DNA of 64,000 bases from Geobacter sp. (GCA_009885845.1 VFJW01000007.1:36515-100514), one strand, 5' to 3'; positions 55,670-63,928 are shown, numbered from the stretch's first letter. Translations and numbers: made by a program. The notes: generated by a model from the sequence alone, not told the origin.

Positions 55670-57040
55670 ATGAAAGTTACTCGTTACGCCATGCGTAATC
55701 TGCGCTATATCCTGACACTGTTATTGTTGGCCGTACTAGTTGCCGCCTCTGACTATGGCGAGGCGGCAACTCCTGTCACTATTGCTCTGACGGGACCATC
55801 TACCTATTCAATTACTGCCACGGATTTGCCGGAATCTTCCGGAATGGAGCTGTCGATTTCGTACGATGTCAGTACTCTTGAAAGCCCTCAAGTGAAATCC
55901 GGAACTCTGACCGCCAGTGCCATGATGGATCAGAATATCAGCACTCCCGGACAAATCAGAATCGTGTTTATTTCGTCCGGTGCTATAAAAGGTACAGGCG
56001 AACTGGCACGCATATCTTTCACTCTTAAAGCCGGAGCGCAAGCGAAGTTGAAAAGTTTTACGGCGTCAGTATATTCACAGTCGTACACACAGGTGCCGGT
56101 GACAGTGACTCCGATAATTGACGTGAATGCTGCCGGTTCTTCGGCTGCACAATCCGGCAGTGATAACTCCGCAACCTCCGGAACAACAACTGGTGCAACA
56201 ACAGGTGTAACAACAGGTGCAACAGCAGGTGCAACAACAGGGACGACTGCAGGTGCACTTACGCCTGTCTATACTGGATCAATACGTTTTCCAGATACAC
56301 AGCAACAGCAGGAACAAAAAAGTGAATCAAAGAAACCAGAAAATAGTAGCGATAGTCAAACCGAGTCACTGCAGCAATATTCACAACCCCCTTCATCAGA
56401 ATCGAATGAAACTGCATCATCCGTCGTAACCAGTGACATTAGCAAAAAAACTGTTTCACCTGGTATAAAGCTGCATTCCATTAAGGGTGTTCTGGCGCGA
56501 TTTCGAGATTATCAAGGGCAGAGAACTTTGAAAGGATTTACGCCGCTCTTTGAAGAGAGTGAAGGTAAAGCTACAGGAATTGTTCAGAGGCCTGCTCTAA
56601 TTGTCTCTGACGGGAAGTCGCTGGTGACTGTTACGGTTGCTCTGCCCCCTGAATCAGATTCTCCGGTATTTTCACTTAAAGGAGCAAATCAGAAAGCAGT
56701 CAGGCGTATTTCAGAAAATAAATGGGAGCTTGATGCGCTGCCTCAGAAGGGTAAAATTGATGTACGCCTCTCAATAATATTGAAGGGAGAACGTATCGAG
56801 GTCCCTCTGGCCGTCGTCCCACCGCTCAATCCTGTGGAGACAGGTCTGGCTGCTCTTTCTGCTGCTGCACTGGATACGTTGCTGGCAAAACCCCTTAAAA
56901 ACAACAAGCCGGCCTACGACGTAAACTCGGATGGTATACAGGATTATCTGGATGATTACATTCTTGTTGCCCACTGGCTGCTGAAACAACAGTCGGGCGT
57001 GAACAAAGGTGGCAATAAACCAATCGCTGTCGGCAAATAA
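55670..57040 (+). CDS. Exported protein with cohesin-like domain and dockerin-like calcium loop
   Basis: The 456-residue protein has a signal peptide (to about 32, GEAAT), a cohesin-like beta domain (about 33-155; ELSISYDVSTLESPQ, GTGELARISFTLKAGA), a Thr/Gly/Ala repeat tract (about 166-198, from 12-base repeats at 56175-56260), a Gln/Ser-rich linker and a second beta region. Near the C-terminus is AYDVNSDGIQDYLDDYI (Asp417-Asp428), a single dockerin-type F-hand. A full dockerin has two such loops; only one is seen. It follows ctpA by 5 bases and precedes the deacetylase by 1 base overlap. Possibly the partner of the secretin's cohesin. Confidence 0.75.
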   Translation: MKVTRYAMRNLRYILTLLLLAVLVAASDYGEAATPVTIALTGPSTYSITATDLPESSGMELSISYDVSTLESPQVKSGTLTASAMMDQNISTPGQIRIVFISSGAIKGTGELARISFTLKAGAQAKLKSFTASVYSQSYTQVPVTVTPIIDVNAAGSSAAQSGSDNSATSGTTTGATTGVTTGATAGATTGTTAGALTPVYTGSIRFPDTQQQQEQKSESKKPENSSDSQTESLQQYSQPPSSESNETASSVVTSDISKKTVSPGIKLHSIKGVLARFRDYQGQRTLKGFTPLFEESEGKATGIVQRPALIVSDGKSLVTVTVALPPESDSPVFSLKGANQKAVRRISENKWELDALPQKGKIDVRLSIILKGERIEVPLAVVPPLNPVETGLAALSAAALDTLLAKPLKNNKPAYDVNSDGIQDYLDDYILVAHWLLKQQSGVNKGGNKPIAVGK

Positions 57041-58005
57041 TGGCTATATCGGCCAGAAAAAACTCCCGGAAGAAGACGTCTGGGGCCCGCGTGGCGGTAC
57101 TGGCAATTCTGATTCTTATCGCAGGAGCAGTATCAGGCTATTTTTTTCTTTCCTCTTCCAGAAAAACAGTAATAACATCGCAAAAAACGGAGAGTCCCCG
57201 CGTTCAGCCGCTTGTACCCGGCGTGCCTGCATTACCCGGATATATTGATCCTCAACTCCCTGCTGTTCCTCCCTATACACGCTCTGAACAGAGTGATTAT
57301 CCGTCGGCTCCAGTAATTCCTGAAAGTGATAAAACGGGATCCGGGGTTCGGCTGGCTATTATTTTTGATGACATGGGCAGTCGTTTGTCTGAGGCCAGTT
57401 TGTTAGCCGCAATCAAAGTCCCGTTGACCTTTGCCATAATTCCCGGATTACACGCTGATAAGGCGGTGGCAGCGTATGCAGTCTCGAATAATATTGAGTC
57501 GATGATCCATATTCCAATGCAGTCGAAGGGATGGCCGGCACGCCGTCTGGAAGCAAACGGACTTCTCATGTCCATGAACTCAGATGAGTTACAGGAGCGA
57601 GTATCCCGGTTTGTGCAACAGTTTCCCGGAGCAGTCGGTGTAAATAATCACATGGGTTCAGAATTTACCGAGCATGAGGAAAAAATGGAGGCGGTACTTC
57701 AGATACTGAAGAAGAACGATCTTTTTTTTATTGATAGTGTAACGTCTCCGGAGAGTGCGGGAACAAGAGTTGCGCAGCGACTGGGTATTAAAACTGCGCG
57801 CAGAAACGTGTTTCTCGATAATGTGCAGGAGCGGGGTTATATTCTTGGCCAGCTCAATCAGGCGGTCAGGCTGGCCAGGAAAAACGGAGCAGCGATAGCA
57901 ATCTGCCATCCACATCAGGTAACGATTTCAACTCTTGCAGCGGCGCTTCCTGAACTTGCCGGACAGGGCGTAAAGCTGGTTCCCGTGTCGCAGCTTGTCA
58001 AGTAG
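57040..58005 (+). CDS. Divergent polysaccharide deacetylase family protein (YibQ-like)
   Basis: The 321-residue protein has an N-terminal membrane helix (about 17-39), a Pro-rich linker and a divergent polysaccharide deacetylase domain: LAIIFDDMGSRL, LTFAIIPGLHAD, MIHIPMQ, VGVNNHMGSEFTE and FIDSVTS (about 105-300). Metal-binding Asp and His residues of the family are present. It acts on cell wall or other polysaccharide outside the membrane; substrate unknown. It shares the last base of the previous gene and is the last gene of the ctpA run. Its stop is inside the hairpin at 58004-58021. Confidence 0.85.
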   Translation: MAISARKNSRKKTSGARVAVLAILILIAGAVSGYFFLSSSRKTVITSQKTESPRVQPLVPGVPALPGYIDPQLPAVPPYTRSEQSDYPSAPVIPESDKTGSGVRLAIIFDDMGSRLSEASLLAAIKVPLTFAIIPGLHADKAVAAYAVSNNIESMIHIPMQSKGWPARRLEANGLLMSMNSDELQERVSRFVQQFPGAVGVNNHMGSEFTEHEEKMEAVLQILKKNDLFFIDSVTSPESAGTRVAQRLGIKTARRNVFLDNVQERGYILGQLNQAVRLARKNGAAIAICHPHQVTISTLAAALPELAGQGVKLVPVSQLVK

Positions 58006-58021
58006 TTTCCGGATGGAAACT
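58004..58021. repeat. Repeated hairpin AGTTTCC-N4-GGAAACT
   Basis: The 18-base hairpin is identical to that at 34717-34734, about 23 kb away. Here it covers parts of the stop codons of two convergent genes. It lacks a T-run, so it may be a bidirectional RNA 3'-end structure or a member of an interspersed repeat. Confidence 0.5.
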
Positions 58022-58883
58022 ACGTAGAACGGATTAAAGGTTCCCTTTTCCCGGCTTCCTTTTCGAGCAGCCAGGTGTGATACAGGCACGCTCTCGTCTC
58101 TTCGGCAGCATCGACACTTCTGAGCACGTCTCGGGTAATTTCCATGAATTGACTATGAACTTCAGTGTTGCGGGCGTGAGTCAGGATCGGATAAATTTTG
58201 CCATCAGGATTAGTGTTGAGGCTTTCGACTTTCGGACTTTTTGATATATAGGTATCCATACAACGGTAACCGCGATTGCCTGCAATAGCTCGCAGTAATG
58301 TTTTTTGATCTTTGAAAATACCATCAAACTTGATACGCGAATCAATCAGACAGGGGATCAGCTCCAAAGATTTTTTGTCGATTCCCCGTTGATCGAACAG
58401 AGCAAAAATATGCTTGCAGTTATCAAGGCTGGGCAGGTCTTTAACCGGAATCAGCACCCGATCCGCGGCATACAGGGCATTCTGGGTCAGGATGTTAAGA
58501 TCCGGCCGCGTGTCAATTATGACGATTCCGGAAATGCCCGATTCAGCTAGTATCCGGGTCAGAGTCATCGGGCCCTTAAATCGTTCATGAATATCACTCA
58601 ACTCGGTTGAAGAACGGATATAGCCGACTCCATACTGGCCAATCTGTACGATCTCTTCCGCTTTTGCTCCCATGAGTAAGGCATGGACATCGGGGGTATT
58701 TTCGGCTCGTTTTTGCAACTCAAACATTTTGTCAATTGTGAAATGATTGTCAAAGGAGAATAACGTTACCGGCAGATCCTCACGCATCGCTTTCAGATAG
58801 ATTGCCAGATTGGTCGCGAGCGTTGTCTTGCCGACGCCCCCTTTTTCCGATGAAATGGTTATGGTGTAAGGATATGCATGCAT
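58020..58883 (-). CDS. ParA-family ATPase
   Basis: The 287-residue protein has a deviant Walker A SSEKGGVGKTTLATNLA (about 9-25), the ParA motif IVIIDTRPD and VPVKDLPSL further on. It is a cytoplasmic ATPase of the MinD/ParA group; without a ParB or min partner next to it the cargo is unknown. The ATG at 58881-58883 gives the usual MHxYPYTITISSEKGG start and has a GGTGG upstream; a longer frame to 59027 lacks a ribosome site. It converges with the deacetylase gene. Confidence 0.83.
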   Translation of the reverse strand: MHAYPYTITISSEKGGVGKTTLATNLAIYLKAMREDLPVTLFSFDNHFTIDKMFELQKRAENTPDVHALLMGAKAEEIVQIGQYGVGYIRSSTELSDIHERFKGPMTLTRILAESGISGIVIIDTRPDLNILTQNALYAADRVLIPVKDLPSLDNCKHIFALFDQRGIDKKSLELIPCLIDSRIKFDGIFKDQKTLLRAIAGNRGYRCMDTYISKSPKVESLNTNPDGKIYPILTHARNTEVHSQFMEITRDVLRSVDAAEETRACLYHTWLLEKEAGKREPLIRST

Positions 58884-59070
58884 GAAATTTGGTACCACCG
58901 TAATATAAGATATAGTCAGTCGCTCTGTAACGGGAGGCTGATAGTAGTCAATTTGAGGTAACCGGTCAATTGTTTGCTGGTGAACTAAATAATATTTTTT
59001 CAGGTCAGCGCTTGCATACTGAAACAACTGGATTATAATTCATGCTGCGAAACAGAAACAGGAGAATGTG

Positions 59071-60264
59071 ATGCGTCTGACTCCGGCCATCGAGCTTGAA
59101 TACCGCTGCAAAAAACTTCAGGAACAGATGGCACTCAACTCTCTTGATGCCGTCATTATCCTCCAGAATGCGGATCTGTTTTATTTTACCGGTACTGTCC
59201 AGAGCGGGAATCTGTATGTCCCGGTATCAGGTCAACCGATATACATGGTTCGTAAAGATGCCGGTCGGGCACGCATGGAATCCGGTCTTAAGGAAGTACT
59301 GCCGTTCAACTCAATGAAAAATATACCCGCCATCCTGGCGCAATTCGGTTACCCTGAACCGAAGCGGATCGCGATGGAGCTGGATGTTCTTCCGGTTAAT
59401 CTGTTTGAGCGATACCGCTCGCTTTATCCGAACGCTGGTTTCTCTGATGCAACCCCGCTCATTCGAACAGTCAGAATGATCAAGTCTCACTATGAAATTC
59501 ATCTTATGAAGGATGCCGCCGATCAGGTGGATCTTGTGTACCAGCGTGCCAAAGAGATCATTCGTGTCGGCATGACCGATCTCGATGTTGCTGCTGAGCT
59601 TGAATATACCGCCCGTAAGGATGGGCATCAGGGGCTGATCCGGATGAGGGGGTTTAATTCCGACATCTGTTTTGGACAGATATTTTCCGGGGTTGACAGT
59701 GCGGTCCCGTCCTATGCCGATTCGCCGTTGGGAGGGATGGGACTTAATCCCTCTTTTGGCCAGGGTGCCGGTTTGAAAAAAATTGAGCCACATGAAGCGG
59801 TGATTATCGATCTTGCCGGATGTGTGGACGGATACCTGAGTGATCAGACGCGCGTGTTTTCTGTCGGTGAACCGCCGGTTCGTCTGCGGAAAGCGTATGA
59901 CGATATGGTTGAAATCCAGAATTTGATGATGCACACGGCAGAAGTCGGCATGAGCTGGGGCGCCCTGTATGATCTCTGCTTCAGACGGGCTGTTGAAATG
60001 GGATATGCCGACAATTTTATGGGGTCAAAAGGTTCTCAGGTCTCGTTTATCGGCCATGGGGTTGGTGTAGAAATTGATGAATACCCGTTTATCGCCCGCG
60101 GGTTCGGTCATATGATTCTGGAAACCGGAATGGCGTTCGCTTTCGAACCGAAAGTAGTCTTTCCCGGTGAAGGTGCCGTAGGTATCGAGAATACCTTTTA
60201 TCTGAGCAGTGAAGGCCTGAAACGCCTCACTCATTCAAGTGATGATCTGGTAATTCTGGATTGA
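59071..60264 (+). CDS. M24-family aminopeptidase (Xaa-Pro type)
   Basis: The 397-residue protein has an N-terminal creatinase-like domain and the M24 pita-bread fold: the metal ligands are seen in VIIDLAGCVDGYLSDQTRVFS (Asp pair, about 240-256), FIGHGVGVEIDEYP (His, about 325-337) and FAFEPKVVFPGEGAVGIENTF (Glu pair, quoted in part). It cleaves N-terminal residues next to proline or acts on a related dipeptide. AGGAG 6 bases upstream supports the ATG at 59071; a GTG is 3 bases earlier. Confidence 0.87.
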   Translation: MRLTPAIELEYRCKKLQEQMALNSLDAVIILQNADLFYFTGTVQSGNLYVPVSGQPIYMVRKDAGRARMESGLKEVLPFNSMKNIPAILAQFGYPEPKRIAMELDVLPVNLFERYRSLYPNAGFSDATPLIRTVRMIKSHYEIHLMKDAADQVDLVYQRAKEIIRVGMTDLDVAAELEYTARKDGHQGLIRMRGFNSDICFGQIFSGVDSAVPSYADSPLGGMGLNPSFGQGAGLKKIEPHEAVIIDLAGCVDGYLSDQTRVFSVGEPPVRLRKAYDDMVEIQNLMMHTAEVGMSWGALYDLCFRRAVEMGYADNFMGSKGSQVSFIGHGVGVEIDEYPFIARGFGHMILETGMAFAFEPKVVFPGEGAVGIENTFYLSSEGLKRLTHSSDDLVILD

Positions 60265-60285
60265 TTTGGCCATGTAAAATTTTTG

Positions 60286-60335
60286 TTGCATTTTCCGTAT
60301 ACGGTCGAGTATAAAGTCCGTATAAAATCGTATAC
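60286..60335 (+). promoter_or_regulatory. Candidate gltA promoter with GTATAC/GTATAA array
   Basis: TTGCAT (60286-60291) and TATAAA (60310-60315) are 18 bases apart. Four GTATAM hexamers lie at 60297, 60309, 60320 and 60330, about 10-12 bases apart, two of them perfect GTATAC. Regular spacing of about one helical turn suggests cooperative binding of a regulator that would cover the core promoter. In Geobacter gltA is repressed by HgtR; whether this is its site I do not know. Confidence 0.4.
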
Positions 60336-60454
60336 AGTATGCCGAAGAAGAGTCCTGTTTCTCCCCGCAATAACAAAAAGATCAACCTGTTGGGAAGCCG
60401 AAAGAGCTTATTTATCCGGGTTCAACCCCACACCACAAAAAGGAGAGTAAAACC

Positions 60455-61783
60455 ATGGCCCTGAAAGACACACTCAAGCTGAAGATCGAGGAACACCGCC
60501 CCCGTACCGCCAAGCTCGTAAAAGAATTCGGTCAAGTCGTTATCGACAAGGTAACCATCGATCAGTGTATCGGTGGTGCCCGTGATATCCGTTCACTCGT
60601 AACAGACATCTCCTACCTTGATCCGCAGGAAGGTATCCGTTTCCGTGGCAAGACTATTCCCGAGACCTTTGCGGCGCTGCCAAAGGCTCCTGGTTCTGCC
60701 TATCCGACCGTTGAGTCCTTCTGGTACATGCTTCTTACCGGTGACGTGCCAACAGATGTTCAAGTCGCCGAAGTCGTAGCCGAGTGGAAAACCCGTCAGG
60801 TAGTACCGCAGTATGTATTTGATGCTGTTCGCGCTCTGCCGCGTGACAGCCATCCGATGGTCATGCTGTCTGTTGCCATGCTGGTAATGCAGAAAGACTC
60901 CAAGTTTGCCGGTTTCTATAACTCAGGCAAATTCAACAAAATGATTGCATGGGAATCTGTGTATGAAGATGCCTGTGATATCGTTGCCCGTATTCCGATT
61001 ATCGCTGCTTTTATTTACAACCTGAAATATCGCGGCGACAAACAGATCGCCATCGATCCGACCCTTGACATGGGCGCCAACTTTGCTCATATGATTGGTC
61101 AGAGTGATGAGTACAAGGATGTTGCCCGTATGTACTTCATCCTTCATTCCGATCATGAGTCCGGCAACGTTTCGGCTCACACCACTCATCTGGTACACTC
61201 GGCTCTCTCTGATCCTTACTATGCCTACTCCGCCGGCCTTAACGGTCTTGCCGGTCCTCTGCACGGTCTTGCCAACCAGGAGGTTCTCGACTGGACTCTC
61301 AAGTTCCAGGAAAAATACTGCAAAGGTGTCGAGCCTACCGCAGAACTGATCAAAGCTGCTCTCTGGGACACTCTTAATGCCGGTCAGGTTATTCCCGGTT
61401 ACGGTCACGCAGTTCTTCGTAAGACTGATCCCCGTTACACCTCACAGCGTGAGTTCTGCCTGAATACTGAGGGCCTCAAAGATTACCCGCTGTTTAAAGT
61501 TATTGCCATGATCTTCGAAGTTGCTCCAGGTGTTCTCACTGAGCACGGCAAAACCAAAAACCCATGGCCGAACGTTGACGCACAGTCCGGCGTTATCCAG
61601 ATGTACTACGGACTGACGGAGTTTGAATTCTACACCGTTCTCTTCGGTGTAGGCCGCGCGCTCGGTTGCATGGCCAACATCACCTGGGACCGTGGCCTGG
61701 GCTACGCTCTTGAGCGTCCGAAATCAGTAACAACCGCAATGCTTGAAAAATGGGCTGCTGCCGGTGGTCGTGAGTTGGCATAG
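60455..61783 (+). CDS. gltA: Citrate synthase, eukaryote-like type
   Basis: The 442-residue enzyme condenses oxaloacetate and acetyl-CoA, the entry to the TCA cycle used to oxidise acetate. Catalytic segments: LHSDHESGNVSAH (His), GLAGPLHGLANQE (His) and WPNVDAQSG (Asp). The sequence (start MALKDTLKLKIEEHRP and NVDAQSGVIQMYYGL) resembles mitochondrial-type citrate synthases, which are known for Geobacteraceae, and lacks the E. coli-like NADH-sensing layout. AAAGGAGAG precedes the ATG. A terminator follows. Confidence 0.96.
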   Translation: MALKDTLKLKIEEHRPRTAKLVKEFGQVVIDKVTIDQCIGGARDIRSLVTDISYLDPQEGIRFRGKTIPETFAALPKAPGSAYPTVESFWYMLLTGDVPTDVQVAEVVAEWKTRQVVPQYVFDAVRALPRDSHPMVMLSVAMLVMQKDSKFAGFYNSGKFNKMIAWESVYEDACDIVARIPIIAAFIYNLKYRGDKQIAIDPTLDMGANFAHMIGQSDEYKDVARMYFILHSDHESGNVSAHTTHLVHSALSDPYYAYSAGLNGLAGPLHGLANQEVLDWTLKFQEKYCKGVEPTAELIKAALWDTLNAGQVIPGYGHAVLRKTDPRYTSQREFCLNTEGLKDYPLFKVIAMIFEVAPGVLTEHGKTKNPWPNVDAQSGVIQMYYGLTEFEFYTVLFGVGRALGCMANITWDRGLGYALERPKSVTTAMLEKWAAAGGRELA

Positions 61784-61812
61784 TTCATTAACATCCATAA
61801 ATTGCATCAAGA

Positions 61813-61842
61813 GGGGGGCGCAGAAATGCGTCCCCTTTTTAT
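61813..61842 (+). terminator. Terminator after gltA
   Basis: GGGGGCGCA-GAAA-TGCGTCCCC (with one G-T wobble) and a run of T after it (TTTTTATTTT) form a strong Rho-independent terminator about 30 bases after the gltA stop. Confidence 0.85.
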
Positions 61843-61921
61843 TTTCCCCCTTGCAAAAAATAAAATGTGGGGTATAAAGGACTATATCCGTCGCATTTAA
61901 CTTGTATTACAGGGAGGTAAG

Positions 61922-62500
61922 ATGGCTGCATCAATTAAGGGAACCATAACAGAGCAGAATCTGCTCAAATCATTCGCCGGCGAAAGTCAGGCACGTAACC
62001 TCTATACCTATTTTGCCGGTGCTGCGAAAAAAGAGGGTTTTATTCAGATCGCCGACATTTTTGAAGAAACAGCCAATCAGGAAAAAGAACACGCCAAGCG
62101 GTTCTTCAAGTTTCTTGAAGGGGGCGATCTGGAGATCACCGCCTGTTTCCCTGCGGGGAAAATCGGGACGACAGCTGAAAATCTTCTGGCTTCTGCAAAC
62201 GGCGAGCATGAAGAACATACGCTTCTCTATCCCGGTTTTGCGGCAACGGCAAAGGAGGAGGGCTTCCCGGCGATTGCGGCAGCCTGGACAGCCATTTCGG
62301 TAGCCGAGAAGCAGCATGAAAAACGGTATCGTGACCTGTTAGCAAATATCGATGCCGGCCGGGTATTTACGCGTGACGGAGATGTTGTCTGGCGCTGCCG
62401 TAACTGCGGCTATCTCCACACCGGCAAGGAAGCGCCGGAAGTCTGTATCGCCTGCCTGCACCCCAAAGCACATTTCGAACTGCTTGGAGAAAACTGGTAA
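61922..62500 (+). CDS. rbr: Rubrerythrin
   Basis: The 192-residue protein is a peroxide-scavenging non-heme iron enzyme. It has a ferritin-like diiron domain (residues 1-145, with FAGESQARNLYTYFAGAA, EETANQEKEHAKRF and VAEKQHEKRY providing Glu/His ligands) and a C-terminal rubredoxin domain CRNCGY...CIAC (about 160-180). GGGAGG precedes the ATG. The following gene is desulfoferrodoxin, so the two form an oxidative-defence pair. Confidence 0.95.
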   Translation: MAASIKGTITEQNLLKSFAGESQARNLYTYFAGAAKKEGFIQIADIFEETANQEKEHAKRFFKFLEGGDLEITACFPAGKIGTTAENLLASANGEHEEHTLLYPGFAATAKEEGFPAIAAAWTAISVAEKQHEKRYRDLLANIDAGRVFTRDGDVVWRCRNCGYLHTGKEAPEVCIACLHPKAHFELLGENW

Positions 62501-62551
62501 ATTCAGCGTCCGCTATAGGGACGACTACAACACATATCAAAGGAGAAAAAA

Positions 62552-62932
62552 ATGGCACAAGTACTCGAAGTGTACAAATGCAACCTCTGTGGCAACATCG
62601 TAGAAACTATTCATGCCGGCGCAGGAGATCTTACCTGCTGCGGCGAAGAAATGGCTCTGCTGACGGAAAATACCGTTGATGCCGCCAAGGAAAAACATGT
62701 ACCGGTAGTTGAGAAAGTAGATGGCGGTTATAAGGTGACGGTCGGCAGTGTGGCTCATCCCATGGAGGACAAACATTATATCGAGTGGATAGAGTTGATA
62801 GCCGACGGTAAAGCTTATCGCCAGTTCCTCAAACCAGGTGAGGTTGCAGAAGCGTTTTTCTGTGTCACGGCTTCTACCGTGACTGCACGTGAGCTGTGTA
62901 ATCTGCATGGTCAGTGGTCTGCTCAGGGCTGA
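62552..62932 (+). CDS. dfx: Desulfoferrodoxin (superoxide reductase)
   Basis: The 126-residue protein has an N-terminal desulforedoxin domain with Cys ligands YKCNLCG and LTCCGEE (residues about 9-31), and a C-terminal neelaredoxin domain with EKHVPV (active-site Glu, Lys, His), [16 protein letters not shown] and CNLHG (Cys and His of the iron center). It reduces superoxide to peroxide, which rubrerythrin can remove. An AAAGGAG site precedes the ATG. The intergenic region has only a weak hairpin, so it is probably co-transcribed with rbr. Confidence 0.95.
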   Translation: MAQVLEVYKCNLCGNIVETIHAGAGDLTCCGEEMALLTENTVDAAKEKHVPVVEKVDGGYKVTVGSVAHPMEDKHYIEWIELIADGKAYRQFLKPGEVAEAFFCVTASTVTARELCNLHGQWSAQG

Positions 62933-62954
62933 TTATTTTCTATCCATACGCTGT

Positions 62955-62995
62955 AAAACAAAAGACCCTCCGGAATTCCGGGGGGTCTTTTGTTT
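62955..62995 (+). terminator. Terminator after desulfoferrodoxin
   Basis: AAAAGACCC...GGGTCTTTT arms surround a TCCGGAATTCCGG core; the outer T-run TTTTGTTTT completes a strong terminator that could act on both strands. The following 62996-63160 has no convincing gene. Confidence 0.85.
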
Positions 62996-63160
62996 TGTCT
63001 GCAAATAAAAAAATGATCAATAATTACCCGAATGACGTATCTTGTCGCATGGTTGTGATAGGGTTTCAGGCAGGGGCGAAAATGGGTGAAGCTGATGGGG
63101 AAATATTAGAACACTATGTGATTTCAGGGATGCGTGGTAAGGTCGGTTTTATTGCGGGTC

Positions 63161-63189
63161 CGTAGGGGCGGCCCCATGTGGCCGCCCGA
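63161..63189. repeat. REP palindrome upstream of transposase gene
   Basis: CGTAGGGGCGGCC-N6-GGCCGCCCG-type palindrome. The same GTAGGGGCG...CGCCC head-and-stem pattern recurs inside and after the transposase gene. Confidence 0.8.
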
Positions 63190-63205
63190 TTCAGGAGATA
63201 CCAGA

Positions 63206-63769
63206 ATGTTCAATCCGGAGATCCATCATCGTCAGTCAATACGGTTACGGGATTTTGATTATTCCGCCAACGGGGCGTATTTTGTGACGATATGCGTTCA
63301 TGGTCGGGAATGCCTGTTCGGAGGTATTGATAATGGTAAAATGGTATTGAATGAGGCCGGTCGAATGGTGGAAATGTGGTGGCATAAATTACCCGAAAAA
63401 TTTGACGATGTAATTGTTGATTCCCATATCACCATGCCGAATCATTTTCACGGAATAATTTGCATCACCGATATCGACCCTGTTGGGGCGCCCCCGTGTG
63501 GGTGCCCGCCTTTGACGTTAAAACCAGGGCGGCCACACGGGGCCGCCCCTACGTTGGGTGATGTGATGGATTGGTTCAAAACCATGACCACAAACGGATA
63601 CATTCGGGGCGTTAAAGATAATAATTGGCCGCCATTTTCTGAACGGTTATGGCAGCGTAATTATTACGAACGAATCATTCGGGATGAAGATGAATTGGCC
63701 GCAACCAGAGAATATATTGCATACAACCCAATGAAATGGGCCGAAGACAAAGAAAACCCGGGAACGTAG
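63206..63769 (+). CDS. REP-associated tyrosine transposase (RAYT, Y1 family)
   Basis: The 187-residue protein has the Y1_Tnp/IS200-like signature MPNHFHGII (the HFH pair is the HUH metal site, about 92-100) and a C-terminal YYERIIRDEDEL...YIAYNPMKW with the candidate catalytic tyrosine. AGGAG at 63192-63196 supports the ATG at 63206. Residues about 94-118 (GAPPCGCPP...GRPHGAAP) are encoded by two inverted REP copies inserted in frame at 63484-63553. The stop codon TAG is formed by the first bases of the downstream REP. Such enzymes process REP sequences. Confidence 0.88.
   Translation: MFNPEIHHRQSIRLRDFDYSANGAYFVTICVHGRECLFGGIDNGKMVLNEAGRMVEMWWHKLPEKFDDVIVDSHITMPNHFHGIICITDIDPVGAPPCGCPPLTLKPGRPHGAAPTLGDVMDWFKTMTTNGYIRGVKDNNWPPFSERLWQRNYYERIIRDEDELAATREYIAYNPMKWAEDKENPGT
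63484..63553. repeat. In-frame REP pair (BIME) inside the transposase gene
   Basis: A REP on the plus strand (63484-63510) faces an inverted REP (63523-63553, CCAGGGCGGCC...CGCCCCTACG). The pair does not break the frame and adds about 24 residues of low-complexity sequence to the transposase. Confidence 0.8.
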
Positions 63770-63928
63770 GGGCACCCCCATGTGGGTGCCCGGATGTTAC
63801 AGAGCATGTGGCCGCCCGGATGTTACAGAGCATGTGGGTGCCCGGATGTTACAGATCACGTAGGGGCGCTGCTTGCCGCGCCCGATGTTGATGTTTGAAC
63901 GTAGGGGCGAATCTTGTATTCGCCCGGT
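63765..63928. repeat. REP cluster with three tandem 26-bp units
   Basis: A complete REP (63765-63794) runs into tandem units starting CCCGGATGTTACAGA at 63789, 63815 and 63841, each ending with a REP half. Two further REP palindromes are at 63860-63882 and 63900-63927 (GTAGGGGCGAATC...ATTCGCCCGG). The remaining bases to 64000 show no gene. Confidence 0.8.

Noticed and set aside
60339..60464. 41-codon open frame in the gltA leader (starts MPKKSPVSPRNN)
   Set aside because: No ribosome site, the ATG is about 17-25 bases after the predicted transcription start and it overlaps the gltA start out of frame. Basic composition is what random leader sequence gives here.
62914..63165. Open frame of 83 codons after desulfoferrodoxin
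   Set aside because: It overlaps dfx and the terminator hairpin at 62955-62995, has no ribosome site and no recognisable domain.
63789..63866. Possible CRISPR array (three 26-bp repeats)
   Set aside because: The units are directly adjacent with no variable spacers, and the differences lie in REP halves; it is a tandem REP cluster.
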